64,000 bases of DNA from Trileptium ribeirensis (GCA_030248225.1 JASANE010026440.1:1-64000), one strand, 5' to 3'; shown: positions 1-14,400, counted from the first letter of the stretch. The notes: generated by a model not told the origin, from the letters alone. Program-made: numbers and translations.

Positions 1-790
1 TATTGCTGATGGATCTCGTGTGAATCTCCAGGGGAAAACTTCCACTGGAGCAGGATTCTCTATTGGGACAAGAAACCATGTATACTCACTGGGTGCATAT
101 ATAAGTGTTTTTCAAGCAGAAGTATATGCGATAAAAGCTTATGTAGACAATATCTTAGAAAATAAAACGCGCAATATGAATATAAGGATCTTTTCAGACA
201 GCCGCGCTGCTCTCAAAGCACTTGAGGCTGACCTGGTTAAATCCAAATTAGTCTCAGAGTGCAGGGTGAGTTTAAGAGAATTGTCCAAACAGAATGAGGT
301 ATCGCTTATATGGTATCAGGTCATAGTAATATAGAAGGAAATGAAACAGCTGATCAGCTAGCCTGAAGAAGTTCATCAAAGCTACCTGTAGGACCAGAAC
401 CTATCCTTCCAATCTCAAGGAAGGAAGTTGCAACAAGGATAAAATCTTGGCTACATAGAAAGTTTGTTACTAGATGGATGCAGGAAGCAACGTGTAAACA
501 GACAAAGGTATCAGTACGCCGAATAAGAAATATAGTAATTATTTGTTAGGATTAACGAAAGACAGAATAAGACAGTGCGTTCAGGGACTAACGGGGCATA
601 GCTGGATAAACTTCCACCTACATAAGTTAAAAGTTACAGGCATCGACGAGACATCAGAACACTTTCTGTGTGCTTGTCCTAGGTTTGCAGAGAGTCGGAG
701 AGAAATTCTAGGGAATACATAAATAATATAGAAGGCTTAAGAGATTACAACCTTAAAAAGTTATGTAGGTTTATTCTCAGTACTGGTAGG
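1..790 (+). mobile_element. Degraded LINE 3' end: RNase H domain and C-terminal tail
   Basis: The frame starting near the window edge encodes a retrotransposon-type RNase H: an Asp in DGSR, a Glu in VFQAEVYAI and an Asp in IFSDSRAALKAL stand where the catalytic acids are expected. The frame breaks near 317; the next frame continues with GHSNIEGNETADQLA, which carries the last catalytic Asp, then a stop. Further on, about 545-712, the typical C-terminal tail appears in yet another frame (HFLCACPRFAESRREILG). An RNase H after reverse transcriptase is known from I/R1/Jockey-group non-LTR elements. The reverse transcriptase would lie left of the window. Frameshifts and stops mean it is dead. It sits in an intron of, or just upstream of, the PLC-gamma exons. 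Confidence 0.8.
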
Positions 791-2350
791 CTTGCTGTCG
801 AAAACCATGATTAAAACGGAATACAACGTCTTAGGTAATCCAAGATAAGGTAACACTTTGCACTTTCACAGTTTTTAAATCCCAGATTCTGACGTCATTC
901 ACAGTTTAACGGGCTGATGCAATGGACGTGTCATTCATGTTCCCGCATGTTTTTCTAGCCCAGTATAGTCAAATCTATCTATCTATGTTATTATTCATTA
1001 GTTTTCCGACTGAATAATGAGATATATTTCCGCGCTTCACAGTTGGCGTCTGTTTTTATGTGTGCGTGTTTATGGCTGCATTCACTGGTTTACTGGTTGC
1101 AATTTCTGGCTTGTCGGAGGGAAGCAACGAGCCCCTGGCTCGAGGAGGCTTCCCGAGAAGACACTAATTGTGCTGTAGCCTTTGAAGATTCTGAAATAAT
1201 TTTTTGAACCTAGTTCACCCAGTAGATAGGTTTACATGAGTGACTTTGATATCATACCATAGGTCTCGTAGAAAGGAGTCGAACGGTGCCGATTACGCGG
1301 GACCGGTCACCTGTTCCTGAGGATATCGGAAAACCGCCGATTTCAATAATCAGTCAATAGATTTCGTTTTTCTCTGTATTTCCATCATGCACTGATTTCA
1401 ACGATACTGTCTGATGCTGTTTAATATGGTACTTGTCGACGTGTCATGTCCCAGATTCGGTGCGGCACTTCGTCGTTTTTCGATATTTCGAGGTTGCACG
1501 GAGCTATGTCCAAAACGGTCAATTTTTGCCCGTTTTCGGCCAAAAAAGTCGGGACTTAGAATTTTTTGAAATTTGCTAAATTTTTTTAACTTATTTTGCA
1601 AGTTTCACAGAAAAAGGCGTTCAGAAAGTGGACAGTTGTGTCTCTTACGTCTATTATAGACTTTTGTAATATTTTAATCTCTTACAGACGCCTGTAAGAT
1701 ATATCTTAGGGTCAGCTATAAGTGATTTTAGTTCGTAATTCATACTATTTAAATGCAAAGTCTGTTAGAGCCAGCCTTAGGTGATTACAAAACATTACGG
1801 ATAGCTGTAAGACCAGTTAAACACAAAAGTATGTTAGAGCCAGCCTTAAGTGATTACAAAACATTAAGGATAGCTGTAAGAGACATTCGTCTGTTATATG
1901 TAGTTGGCGCAGCGCTTGGTATGCGGTGGAGCTCGAGTGCGGAATTTTCAGGGACATAAATATGGTTTGAAGGGGTCCGACTTTTAGGGAAGTATCTCCC
2001 AACCCGCTATCGACAACAATGCCCTAAGTGGGTCCGACCAACAGGGGTAACGCCCTATATTCAACCCAAACAGCCACAAATCTCTTTCTAGTGATCAATT
2101 AAACTACTGTACGCTTCACGTAAATTTTCATTCAGTTCGCTAAAGTAACAAAAATGTGTGTGCTCTTCATTAAGTGTTTGACAAAAACTGATGCAACCAT
2201 CATTAAGTGAGTACGAGTGCACAGTTACTGTTGTAAAATCAAGCGTATGCACAAACTGTAGATAAAATTTCATTTTGAAATGCATATAAGACGTATAGAG
2301 GAGGGGTTTGCCCACCCGTATCTTTTTAATTTTATATGTATTAATTTCAG
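791..2350. other. Non-coding stretch upstream of first visible PLC-gamma exon
   Basis: No exon is supported here. Frames are short and none resembles the PLC X box that should precede the first visible exon, so this is read as the 3' part of a long intron. The only structure seen is a 69-bp direct repeat and a possible pyrimidine tract before the acceptor at 2350. Confidence 0.5.
1756..1893. repeat. Two-copy 69-bp direct repeat
   Basis: The motif GTTAGAGCCAGCCTTA starts at 1764 and, with one change, again at 1833, followed both times by GTGATTACAAAACATTA and a shared end. A weaker third relative (CTTAGGGTCAGCTATAAGTG) lies just before, near 1707. Confidence 0.7.
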
Positions 2351-2482
2351 ACATCGATCATTCCGATTTGTTGGCCAACCCGGATACGATCAAACGTGGT
2401 ATTTTGTACATGTATGATTCGAAGCTAGAGTCGTGGAATCAGCATATTTTCGTTCTCACGTCGGAATATCTGTTCTATTCAG
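2351..2482 (+). CDS. PLCG: PLC-gamma exon a: N-terminal half of split PH domain
   Basis: Acceptor TTAATTTCAG, donor CAG|GTTTGG. The exon enters with two bases of a codon and leaves with one. It reads through IKRGILYMYDSKLESW to HIFVLTSEYLFYS, matching the first beta strands of the internal split PH domain of PLC gamma (human NGILYLEDP...HYFVLTSSKIYYS). The X box should be encoded just upstream, but no such exon is seen in 1-2350. Confidence 0.93.
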
Positions 2483-5400
2483 GTTTGGTATAATAATTAC
2501 ACGATGATCATTAATGTTCAGTATAATGTATTGGTACTGTTATTATATTGCACTTGCTTCTCCACAACAGCAATAATTTTACCGGGGAGTGGGGTTGGTC
2601 AGCCGGGGTTGTGCTTTGGCACCATGACTGAACCGGTATATAATACCTGGGCGAATAACGTACCTCGAGGTCATCTGAGGGTTTATAATTGCATTTCATT
2701 GACTTTTCATGTATTTACAAAACTTTTATCTTTGTTTTTGTTACACATTTATTTTTCACCTACTGAATAAGCGTATTTCTGCATTCCGCGCTGCAGTTTA
2801 CTTAAGATTTTGTAATGAATAGTCGTAATATAAGGTATAGTATTGAATTTTGTTACAACCGTTATTGTTAGGGCGATGGTTTTTGACGTAAATAGCTGGA
2901 TAGTGTTAAGGGTTTTCATAGCGAGTAGCCAGAATTTACCTGGGGGACGCGCCAAATCCTGTGGAGCTCAGAAATGTAGCCCTTCTTCCGCTGTGGAGGG
3001 ACCATTTCAGTATAAAAATATTTATTATTTCCATTATGACCATGTTGAATATTTATTTTGACAATCAGTTTTTTATTTTGGCAATGTTATATCGATTGAG
3101 ATTGTAAAAATGCTGAAATTTTAGCGCTATTTTTTATTTTACCATTATGTGTTATCAGTAATCAAATTTGAATAATTCAATCTAGATAGAACCGAAATAG
3201 TAAATATAAATCAGGATTTCCGAAATTTTTCGCTCCGTAAAACCTTGTCCTATTCAAAAATAGAAAGTTCGTTGTACACAATTTCATAAGATATCAATCT
3301 ACAGTAGTTAGAGATTCATTCTTAATAGTGACAAGAATAATTAATTCTTATCGGGAGCAAAATTCAACTTAATTTATTCCGACAAACGTATAAATGCAGA
3401 ATCAGTTATTATCGATTTGATTCTAGGTAGACTCACTTTTGAAATTGATTCAGAACAGAATTAGTTGGCTCAAGACCTAAGCTAATTCTTGCATTTATTT
3501 TTACCATCTCTCTTTCGCAGCATTTTGCATAACTTTTAAATTTTATGAGTTTTTTGTATGTTTATGTATAGCTGCAGCTAATAAAATAGATCATTTTCAT
3601 GGTTAGCTAGCAATATTTCCATTTTCTTTTGCCTCGTGTTTAAGTTTTGGAAACAGTTTATGCCAAGCAAATTTATAATTTTCCCATTGTTACAACGTAT
3701 CTTTCCCCATACTGTTAGACTCTGGGTAGCATACATGACTTAGAAATTGCGTGACTGATTTAGTTGACTTCGGTATTTCGGATACCTCGCAAATGGCTAT
3801 GGTAAACGTTGTAGTACAGTCACCGCCAAAAATCACTCTCGCTCGCTTACCATAATTTTCCCATTGTTACAACGTATCTTTCCCCATACTGTTAGACTCT
3901 GGGTAGCATACATGACTTAGAAATTGCGTGACTGATTTAGTTGACTTCGGTATTTCGGATACCTCGCAAATGGCTATGTAAACGTTGTAGTACAGTAACC
4001 GCCAAAAATCACTCTCGCTCGCTTACGACTCGCTCGAAATAAATTTGTTCTAAAAATGCAATTTACTATTAATTTAAATAATTTCGAAATCTTGAGCGAG
4101 CCGATCGCTCGAAATGCGACGATCACATCTGGCGCGTACTGTACTTCACATTTCTTGGCTACGGACTAGTTGAAACGCCAGGCATTTTCAGCCAATTGGC
4201 TTTTGTTGTTATATTTGACTGATTGACAATTGAGGGTAACTCTAATATACTGTCATGGGTGCCAAATTTCGTCGGCGTTGGGGCTAGACGATCCGGCGTG
4301 TGTGGCGTAAGACATGGGCGGGTACCTAAGAACGAAATTTTTCCAGACCTATTTTCCCCCACCAATTTCCCCATGTTCCTTAAATTTTTTGTAATTTTAC
4401 TCATAAATGCTTAAATTTTGCGCAAGCGCGTGGTGCGGAGTTTCATTGGAAGGAGTAAACACGGCTTATGGGGTCGTGAGACCGACTCTTGCGGAAGACG
4501 CCATTCTGGCCTCCCCATGGAACCCTATGATCCACTGCGCCGTACCACGTTTTCCTTGCAATATTCATTATTATAATAATGACATGTTTACATCAGTAAT
4601 TTTACAGAAAGCGCAAACCATATACTGTCGTCGGTAGCGGAAGGCGCTGGGTCGCCGCGTCGTGTTGCTAGCGACGATGACCGGGCTGACGATAATGAAT
4701 CGCAAGCGGGTAAGATTTGTGTATTGTAGTAGTTTTCAATTTCTCTTGCAACGACAGTTATAATGTAAAAACCATAAAATTAAAATGTACTAACATGTGA
4801 GCACTTGTTGCGTGTAATAAAACACTACTGTTATCCTATTGCGCTCATTGTTATCTGCAATTATTTTTCAAACGCAGTATTGCGAGAATTTTTGCCATAC
4901 ATATCGGCCGGAACAGTCAGTGCCTAATGATGTTTCAAACTGAAAATTAGTGCTACACTCAAAATATTTTGACTGAAATATAAGAAAAATATTCCAATAT
5001 TTTTGCACCACCAGATATTCTTTTAAAATTCAAAGAACTATTCATTGAAATTTTGAAAAATTATTTTTCCAAGATATAAAATTTATTTAAATTTCAGTAA
5101 AATTTCAAAAAATAGTTCTATAAATTTTAAAATAATATCTGATGGTGCAAGAATCATAGAATGCTTCTCTGAAATTTCACGCAAAGTATTTTGAGTGTTT
5201 TTAGGCAAATAGCTCTAAGCAATAACTAAAGTAAGTTATTGTTTGTATGCGTTTCAATTGTTTAGTGGAACGACATAGCACACCACTAGCTTTCTAAACG
5301 GAGTTGAGTAACATAGTAAGAAATCAAGCCAAACCTGGTATATAATCAGAACGTAGTGAAACGTAGTGGAGATTGTGTGTTGCAGGAATGAAATCTTTTA

Positions 5401-8400
5401 AATTCCGTCTGTGTGTGTGATCGGCCATAACTCGGGAACGACTTAACTGATTTTCATGATCTTGGGCTCATTCGAACCGGCATAATCGATTTGCCGTGTA
5501 CATCCCCGAGCGTTTTTTATTTTGTGGTCAAATGCGGATTTTTTGCATTACCCCATTTTAATACCCTTCACGGAAGCAAGGTTATTCTTATCTTAATTTT
5601 CGAATTTTTTCTCTGGTTGCTTTTTATTTCATAGTAAAATGATAAATGTCGATGCCTCTTTTTTTGTTTTTCGATTAAGGCTCCGGTTCTAAATTTAGGG
5701 GATTTGAGGTGCGGGGGCATGGCACCCCAATGGCTCCTCGACTCAAAATTTGAAAATTTGTTGTGAAGTCATCGGCGGCTGATAAGTTTAACTTGGGAAT
5801 TTCGGGCATGGCAAACTCATTGCTGGCGTTGATTTTGCTCTGCGACCCAAGGTTATATGGGTGCAGGGGTGTGGCGCCGGCATGGTTCAACGACCCAAAT
5901 TTTCTAATTTTACTCTTACGTCCTGGGAGGCTGATAGTTTGCTGTTAAGGGTTTTGGTGCATGGGAAACTTATTACCAGCGTTAGTTTTGTTCAAACTTG
6001 TGCGGTATTGTGTGATATCCACATATAGCATACCAACGTATGCTATCGAGAGCCGATTGGTTGTGCACGCAAAAGGCGTAAGTGTACCTATGCTTCACTA
6101 CCTTCTGCAATCTCGATAGATTTACTAGTATAGTGTTGAGAGGTTTGCCCTAAATCTAATAATGTACACTTTTATTGACCAAAAATTTTTTGTAGTTCGC
6201 CGAAAAATTAATGTACATTTTGCCTTATAAGTGTAAATGTATATTAACTTTTACTTTGCCGCGCTGTGGTTAGTTGTTGCAATGTGCAGATCTCAAAAGA
6301 GTAGCACGCTACAGTAAATGGAAGCTAATACCGAAATAAGAAATTCTTTGATAGTAATTTTCGTGTATTTCTTTTAGGCGAAGTTGCGTCAACTGGCGGA
6401 GATGAGGTATACACAGCAAATGTCGAAGATATGCACATTTCTGAGGTCAGTTACCAGGTTTTATATTGATGCTAATATTATTGTTGTTAATAGTAATCAA
6501 AAATGGCCAAACCTGACTCGATCAAAACTGTCAAAAAATAACACACCACTTTCTGTCATTCCTAGAATATAGCTTAATCATGTAGAATTAAAACTGTAAC
6601 TTCAGAGCAGTCGTACACTGTTTATAACTTCAAAAGAATTGGTATCGACTCCGCAAGTGGAAAATCGGTGACAGAGGCTCATGTATAGGGGAATCTTGCC
6701 AAATAGAACCGGGGTGCTACAACTTGTACAGATTTTAATTATTTTTGTAACGCTAATTTTGTGCTGACAAGAGATTTCAAATCATAGTAGTTTTCAATAT
6801 AAGGGTACCTGCTAAAAACGACCGTCGCTCGCTCGAGGCTCTTTCAAAATGTTCTAAAAATAGAATTTATTATTAATCGGCTGGCGGCTTGCTCGAAGTG
6901 CGACTGTCACTTCTGGCGCGTGTTGTATGTCATCGTTACAACTTGCAAAGATCATCAGACTTTTGCACACAATATTAACACTAGTAAAACTACTACGTTC
7001 CATCTGTGAAGAATTCCAACTTTTTATGTGGTGAAATTTTGTGCCGTCCGGGTGTAGATATTTTCTTTTGACATCCATAACTTAATTGAAAACGTAAGAT
7101 TTTTATTTAAGCCCCTTAGTTAAGGCGAAAAACGGATCCCAACACCATCCTCCATAAACGCGAGCCGACCGGATCTGGTCATAATGGTTCAGTTATTTAA
7201 ATCAAACCTGGTTCATTTTGTCACTGCGGTTAAGGCTTCATAAAATTTAGAAAAAACGTTTTAGGAAGGTTATTAATGGATCCAGAATTAATGCCCAAAA
7301 GTTAAAATGGCATGAGACCCGAAATATACGAATACGACCATACAATGCTCGCCAGAAATGAGTGTCACATTCCGAACGAACGGACATCGAACAGAAATTG
7401 AACAAAATTTATTTATATTCGAACAAACTCTGAACAGCTATCGGACAAATTCAAAAACGCGATCCAAAATTTCGAACACTTCTCAAATCAAATTCGAACA
7501 CTTTTGGAATCAAATTCGAACACATTTCGAACAAAACTTTGATTTTATCGAACGAATTTCAAGCGAAAATCGACCATCACTCATTTCTGGCGAGTATTGT
7601 TTCTTCATAATCAATAAAAATATATTGGTATTATTGAACTCATGTTGTAGAGCGAGAGAAGCATTATACTCATGGACACATGTTTTGTAAAATACATTCA
7701 GAACAATAAAACTTGATCTCAACAAATCGCTAGTTGGTAAATTTTTGTCACAATTCAGCCTTTACAGTTTAATAAGTAGAAATTATTGCCTTAGATCGAG
7801 CCCATTTAATAACAATCAACTCACATAATTTTTTGAATGTTTGTTGGATCGTATCAAACTCAAAATATGTTATGTAATGAACAATTTAACAAGATAAAAA
7901 TACAAATTTCTCCAGAGTGTGGTCCTGGCATTTTTCGGTGTTCACTAACAATAAAAACTGGTGCCCCTGGTTGGGGCTTTCTGGTAAAATATTGTCTTCC
8001 CAAGGGACAATTTTTGTCTTCCTGTAAAAACACCCCAGTAACATAAAGTATTGACAAAATTTTATACAAAATTCGTTTCCCAAGTTCAAATTTTGATTAG
8101 TTTCATCAAAAAATTGGTTGAAAATTTTATTTTAACCTCTTGCACTATTTCTGAGGCCATTTACTAAAAATTTTAGAGGTTTTCGTTGAAAAATGTTAAC
8201 TTAAAAATTTTTAAACATCGACCCCTCGCTTCGCCTCCTTGTTGAAGCCAGGAGGTTCCAAGTTGACGGCCCCTGGCCAAATCCGCCTCTCCCCAGTTCC
8301 GAACCAGGGGTACCGGTTCATGCCGCTTGACAAATTTTTCAGCGTAAGAAGAAACCACAAAGTAGTAGTAGTGTTATGTCGCCTTCCCATTGTCTCGAAA

Positions 8401-11400
8401 ATTATATTTCATTTCAAAATTACATGTGATTCAAATGACAGGAGAACACGTTAATTAAACGTGATTTAGCGGCCAGGCGCGCTGTTCCCTCAATCCAGAG
8501 GTTTGTACTTGCGCTCCCGTGGGCACCGTTTTTTGCCTTTTTAGTACCGTTTGTTCTAGGACATATATACGCGGGCCATGACGTATAGTTTCGTAGTAGT
8601 TATTAGATTAACAGAGCACCAACTTTTATTATGATTTATCAAATGTTTAGTTTCGGTATATGGTTTTACAAAAAGATGATGCAAAACCAAAAAGACGTCT
8701 ATTTTTGCATTAAAATGGAAACCAAACATTGTTAAATATAAATATAGGGCACCTCCTGGGTGGCCGTACCCTCGACAAACCCCGAAATGGCGAAATAGAC
8801 CCTGACAAACCCCGAAAAGCTCCGAATGACATAAAAAGAACCCTAAAAATTTGCAATAATTTTTAAAATTTTTTATTGCATCGTGCACAATGTTATCGGC
8901 TTTCACTGCCGAATCAAAAATATGAGTATTATTGTTACAATTGATTTTTCTTATAACTCGACAATTGCATATTTTTGGTTATATGTGGGTATTAAATTTT
9001 ACGTTGCTGTATTTTGGCTGTCAATGAATCTACTAGTCCAGCTGTTACATGTTATTTTCCTGTGTGTTGAGCACAATTATTTAATTGCAACGGTGCTAAT
9101 ACGTTATAATCGGTGTATTTTGATATTTGTTATCTCTGTTTATCCTGAACATAAAACCCCGATTTTTTTTTGACAGTACACAGAAAAACCCCGAAAATTG
9201 AACCCAGGTCTCAGCTGCTGCCTTGCATCCCAAAAGGTTTTGAAAAAATTAAAACCCAACGGTGTCCGCGTGCATATAGTTTTACGGTAAGATCTCACAA
9301 ACAAGATTTTTTTGTTCCATATTACTTATGTTTTATCAATTAATACAGCGTTTCTTAATGATTTATCATGTACTATATATTGCATGTAATGTGAATGACC
9401 TTTCATAGAGCAGGCAAACATGTCTTGCTTAGTAACAGACAGAAATTGCTTAGTTCACGAACTGCTAAAGAAAAATTCACGAAGTATTCGCAAAAAGTTA
9501 AAAGCTATTCCGTTGCTATGAGCGAGTTGTTCGCGAAGCTGTTTTTGGTTTTATTACGGTCCGTAACTGCACACCAGTGTATTGGAGTCTATTGTACAAC
9601 AGAGCGCACACCAGGCAGGCGTTCATTTTGTATGCTTATTCAGTTTTAGCGTATATTTGGTCCGGAATGTAGTGCAGATTTCTACTAAAAAATTTTTATA
9701 AATGGACATTGATACTAACCAAACAAACACTCAATGCTGTGGAATTATGCTATACTGTCTATTATGCGCGTCTTAATAAAACGCCGAAGTCGGTGTGACT
9801 AAAATGACTGAACGGACTGGGTCAGTTAGACTATGGATTAAATGAAAATTAGGTTAAGCTTTCAGATTTGGTTTCATGGCAAATTGTCTCGAGACGACGT
9901 GGTTCATATTTTGCGCAAGCACAAAGATCTAGGCGACGGCCTATTCATGGTTCGCGAATCGAATATGTTTCCTGGCGATTATACGATATCGTTTATGTAT
10001 AACGGACACGTTCATCATTGTCGAATTAAAACAGCACAGGTTCAAACAGCGTTTTTGTTTGTTTTTTTCGAATGCGGTATTTATTGAAACGGAGCAACCG
10101 GAGTATTCTCAAATGCGCACTATTGTGCAATGTTCTTTTTGTCCGTTTTGTCCCGTTGTTTGGGTTTTCGAAATTTTTTTTATTTGATATGTAGTTGTGC
10201 CTAGCTTTGTGTTTACGCTGTTTTAAAGACTTACCACTTAAATTATCACAAAATTAACACAAATTGGATGCTCTTTGACTTTACCCATTTGAGGTATATA
10301 ACCCATATTTGTAGGCCATTACTCTTTTACCAAAGACATGGGATCGGAGGAGACCTCTCATTGAAAGTTACAACTCGTTTTTTATTCAAAGCTTAGTGTT
10401 CGAGCTATGACACCCCCAAATAGTCAAAGCTACATAATCTTAACAAAGTTAGTTTCTTGATTTTGGAGGTGAACGATGGGATTATATTAAAGGTACTCAA
10501 GGAGTAGGGGTTACCTGTTCAGTGTGAGACCCTGCCAAGCCATATTACCCTTCTCACTCACCGTACCACCCTTTCGCCCGCTCCGACGGCGTGCGGAAAA
10601 GCTTAGCAAACATAAAAAAATTGGCAAAATCGGGGGATATTATGAGTTTTTAAAACTTTCGAAAATCTTCCATAAACGTCGGGACTATTTACCCGATTAA
10701 GCTAGGGAACCTTAGGCAATTATGGGTTATACCGTTCTTTTCCCGTTAACCCGTCGGGTTTCATTGTTTTATACCTACATTGGGCATTCTATTAACAGCG
10801 CGGATCGGTGCCGGAACTAAATCGTTTTGCACCAAAAATAGTCAAAATTTGCCACTTTTTGAATATATATGTATGAAGTTAATTAGAATATATCTTTACG
10901 TATTCGGTTACTGCATACTAAAACTAAACCAGTGTATTTTTGTGGCATCCATAAAGATATGTGCTAGCGGCCTAGATTATATAAAATGACTCTTCATGTG
11001 ATGTTTTCTTAAAATTTATGAATTAGAAATTTAATGAGTTTCCGTATATTTAATCATTTAAGTCAGGAATAAAGGATATTAGAGCTTTTGTATTAAAATG
11101 GCTGTATCATCGTCATTAATGCAATGTCGTTTTTGCGCTTTAAAGAGCTGAATTTTCATTAATAGTCATTAAGTGCAGATTACCCGCTTTCGTTTCGTTT
11201 CTCATAGCCCCACAAGCAATTATTATATTAATAGCTACGAAGCAAAACATGCAGGCAAATGTGTGACTTAGTATGTCTGCGGTTTTTGATACAACAAAAC
11301 AATATGATTTTGTCGCAGGCTATGCATCTTGAATCGATGCCAAACAGAAATGGTAGCAATGTTTCCAGCAGAGCCCTGTCTATTAAATGTCACACACACC

Positions 11401-14400
11401 TATATTTCGATATTTTTGTGACCTGTCACCGGTATACGTCATTTTTAATCTTAACATGCCGTGTTTCATTCACTTTAGTGTGGGAAATATCTGTTTTACG
11501 TCTTGATATGCTAAACTATTATGGCGTTGACTATCATTTCCCATGCGGTACAACGATAATGGTATCAAAATTCTGGTACTGTCGTAAGTCGAATAATGTA
11601 AAACATAAACTTATATGGCTTGAGATTCTTGATTGCAGGAGCGATAAAAATAGAAGTGGTCATGGAGTAATTTATCCCAACATCGAAAAGTGTCTTGCTC
11701 AACTTGTACAACTCAAGCGTACGAGTTCAAACGTATATTTCTTGCCACATGCCCCGTCAGATTTTACGCTATTTTCTGGTTTTATCAAAGTCTTCCTTGG
11801 ACAGGTTTTTTATACGTTATCACCTCTGCGACACAGGCCTATCTACAGTCTTCCGAAAAGTGGGGCTTCGAGGACCTACATGTTCATTCTCGAGGGAAAT
11901 TCCAAAATGAGGGCGGATAAATTTTGTTGAAAGACGCTATATGTTTCCATATTTTTATGTACTTTTACTATCTTGCATGTATTTTCAGTTTCGGTTCAAA
12001 ACGGAATTTTAGCATTAAAACTAGTGGTAATTATGTCTAAAAATATTTTGCATGCAAAAAAAGTAAATTTAGAGACATTAAAATTTTTTGGATTTCGTTG
12101 AACATTTGGGTTACCACCGAGTCCGAGTACGGTGGTTGACATGGGGTAAATCTCACGAACATGGTGGATTTGTAAAGTGGGGTCCCCCACGCCCTATCTT
12201 TTATTGACCGTGGACATGCCAGCGACAGACAATTATTATTTGCACCTCTAGACATGAGGGTCGAACCAAACGAAAGGTGTAAATCGCAGACATGTTTCAT
12301 TGCCTGCTTAGTACTGGAAAAAATCAATGCTTGTCAAGTTGTAGTGAAGTCTTTTTTTATGCTGTTGGAAACTGTAGACCTGATTCTGGTAGACCTGATT
12401 CTGTACGTAGTAGTTAATGTTCGGTAGCGTAAGATTGAGAAGAGGTTTTAGCATTCGATTTTGTGCATCTTCTTTCGTTACCATATCAGCACACCATAGT
12501 TCGTTGAGATTTTTTTATTTTGCAATACCATTACATATTAGGTGCAACTATAAAAAGTTACTTTATGTCAATATATTTGGGCCTAACTCCATTTCGTAAA
12601 CGTATTTTAGACATATCACATAACTGTATTATATGCTATGTCTATGCGTTGTTTACTTGCAGGTTTGGGAGCGAATGATTTGACGTTGTATGGTGTTAAG
12701 TGTTCTTTTAACTTCTAAAATTTATTTTTAAAAACACGTGCTTGTGCATGTTTATCTGTACAATATTTATTTGCAAACAATTTTAGGAAGGTGGCGAACG
12801 CCGTTATTTCGTTCACGAAAATCGCAAAATGGACTCAATTTATGAACTGATATCCTACTACCAAGAACGAGCACTGCGGACCGCACAATTTTCTATTATA
12901 CTTCGAACACCATGTCCTCAGCCGTCGCCTCATGAAAGCGCTGTCTGGTTTGCTGGTGATATCTCAAAAGAGAAGGTAGATATTACACTTTGTTATTCAT
13001 TTACTGTCGTAGTTAACTGTGGGTTCTGGAAGAGAAACCACGAACCCCTGATTCGATGCGCATCCCGACAAGACAGTGATGTAGCTGTTAGATTTTCGGA
13101 TTACCCCCAGCACAAGTTGTGACATTTCCACAATGTGGCCAACGAATAGGTCTGTGTTTCGTGATAGAAATGAAACCCAACTGAGCTATATAGCCAGTAA
13201 TCAATATATAGTTTTCGATGTGCTTCCGGACAAGATACAATATATAGTGAGTGATGTATCTGCTAGTTTTTTGGCTTGCCTCCAACACAACTGGTGACAT
13301 TTCCACAATGTTACCAAGGGATTGGTCGGTATTTCCTGACAGAAGTTAAACCCCCGACTTGGGAACGACCGAATACATAATTTCACCGAATACCGGATAT
13401 TCGGCCGAATACCGAATAGTTGGTCGCAACACCGTATGATGAGAAATCTATAACTCTATAAATCCACCACTGTATGTACGTGCACCATGCAACAGGTCGT
13501 TTTATGTTGTGTTGCTGAGTCAGCGATAGTTTTTGTTCGATGAATTTTTTTGCTTTGTGCTCTCGTTTGCTAGGTTGAAGTTATAATTTTGTTTTTTATT
13601 GATTTTTTTATAACTTCGTTGTCTGGAGAACGGCGATAATTGGTGCGTGAAATCATATCGTTAAAAAAGAACGGCTCAGTGCGTGGTGTTCGGGGGCGGT
13701 AGACGTAGGGTTAGGCTTATGTAGTTATGTAGAACGGCATAGCATGATGACTCACTTCACATTCACGTTGTGTCAAAGGAAACGAACAAATCCTGCTGCA
13801 TTTAGACCACAAAGTATGAATTTCGCAACTATTATGGCAGAGAGATAGTGCACGGCTGATTAAGAACATAACTGTGGTGATCAGAACATTCGATCCGGCT
13901 GCGAACTGAATTGATGAGTCTCAAACGCATCTTGTCTTACCAAAGTTGCAACACGTTGGACGTATTTAGCGGTTTGCAGCATAATTATCAGGACTCCGGC
14001 CGTAAAATTAGGATATCTGGTGGGCAGATTTTGACTCTATTTTGCAACTAACAGCGGCCAGTCAACTATTCGGTATTCGGCCGAATATTGCCAACTATTC
14101 GGCCGAATTCCGAATACCTACTATTCGGCCGAATACCGAATATTCGGTCGTTCCCTACCGAATATTCGGTATTCGGCCGAATAGTCCCTACCCCCGACTG
14201 AGCTATATAGCCAGTAATTAAACTGCGAGTTAGAAAAGAAAATCTCATTTAATTTAGCATTTAATGCCACTAAAACAAAAATGTACCCGTCTACCAGCGG
14301 ATATCACAAATGTTTTGCTGCACGAGTTCAGGGTATTCGGTAGACACTATAATTGTTTCCCTGGCAGAAGTAACAAGGAATCATGTTTAGTTAGGTATTG

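Larger units (their letters stand above)
2483..4607 (+). other. Intron with tandem duplication and a mariner-type MITE
   Basis: The intron of 2125 bp holds a 177-bp tandem duplication (3675-4026) and a short TIR element (3993-4141). Apart from these I see no coding or RNA gene. Confidence 0.7.
4710..6377 (+). other. Intron with two TIR elements
   Basis: The intron of 1668 bp carries a 242-bp hairpin element (4956-5197) and a 761-bp TIR element (5347-6107). The rest shows nothing recognisable. Confidence 0.7.
6446..9865 (+). other. Intron with two MITEs, otherwise unremarkable
   Basis: The 3420-bp intron contains a diverged mariner-type MITE near 6800-6930 and a 257-bp TIR element (7343-7599). 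Short frames elsewhere look like chance frames. Several ACCCCGAAA-like words cluster near 8770-9200 without a clear period. Confidence 0.6.

Noticed and set aside
5675..5948. Overlapping short frames with similar ones at 34273-34590
   Set aside because: They lie in the two family A TIR elements; frames differ between copies and stops are not conserved.
7358..7690. 110-codon plus-strand frame
   Set aside because: Its first two-thirds are the TTCGAACA-rich interior of a TIR element; copy 2 at 37325 has a different length and frame.
8556..9173. Opposed frames of 116 and 96 codons in the third intron
   Set aside because: Hydrophobic, AT-driven composition without domain; likely chance frames in intronic DNA.
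11259..11930. 223-codon plus-strand open frame, the longest in the window
   Set aside because: It lies wholly in a PLC-gamma intron, overlaps the start of a TIR repeat (from about 11834), shows no domain or protein-like composition, and its end is not open in the related repeat copy.
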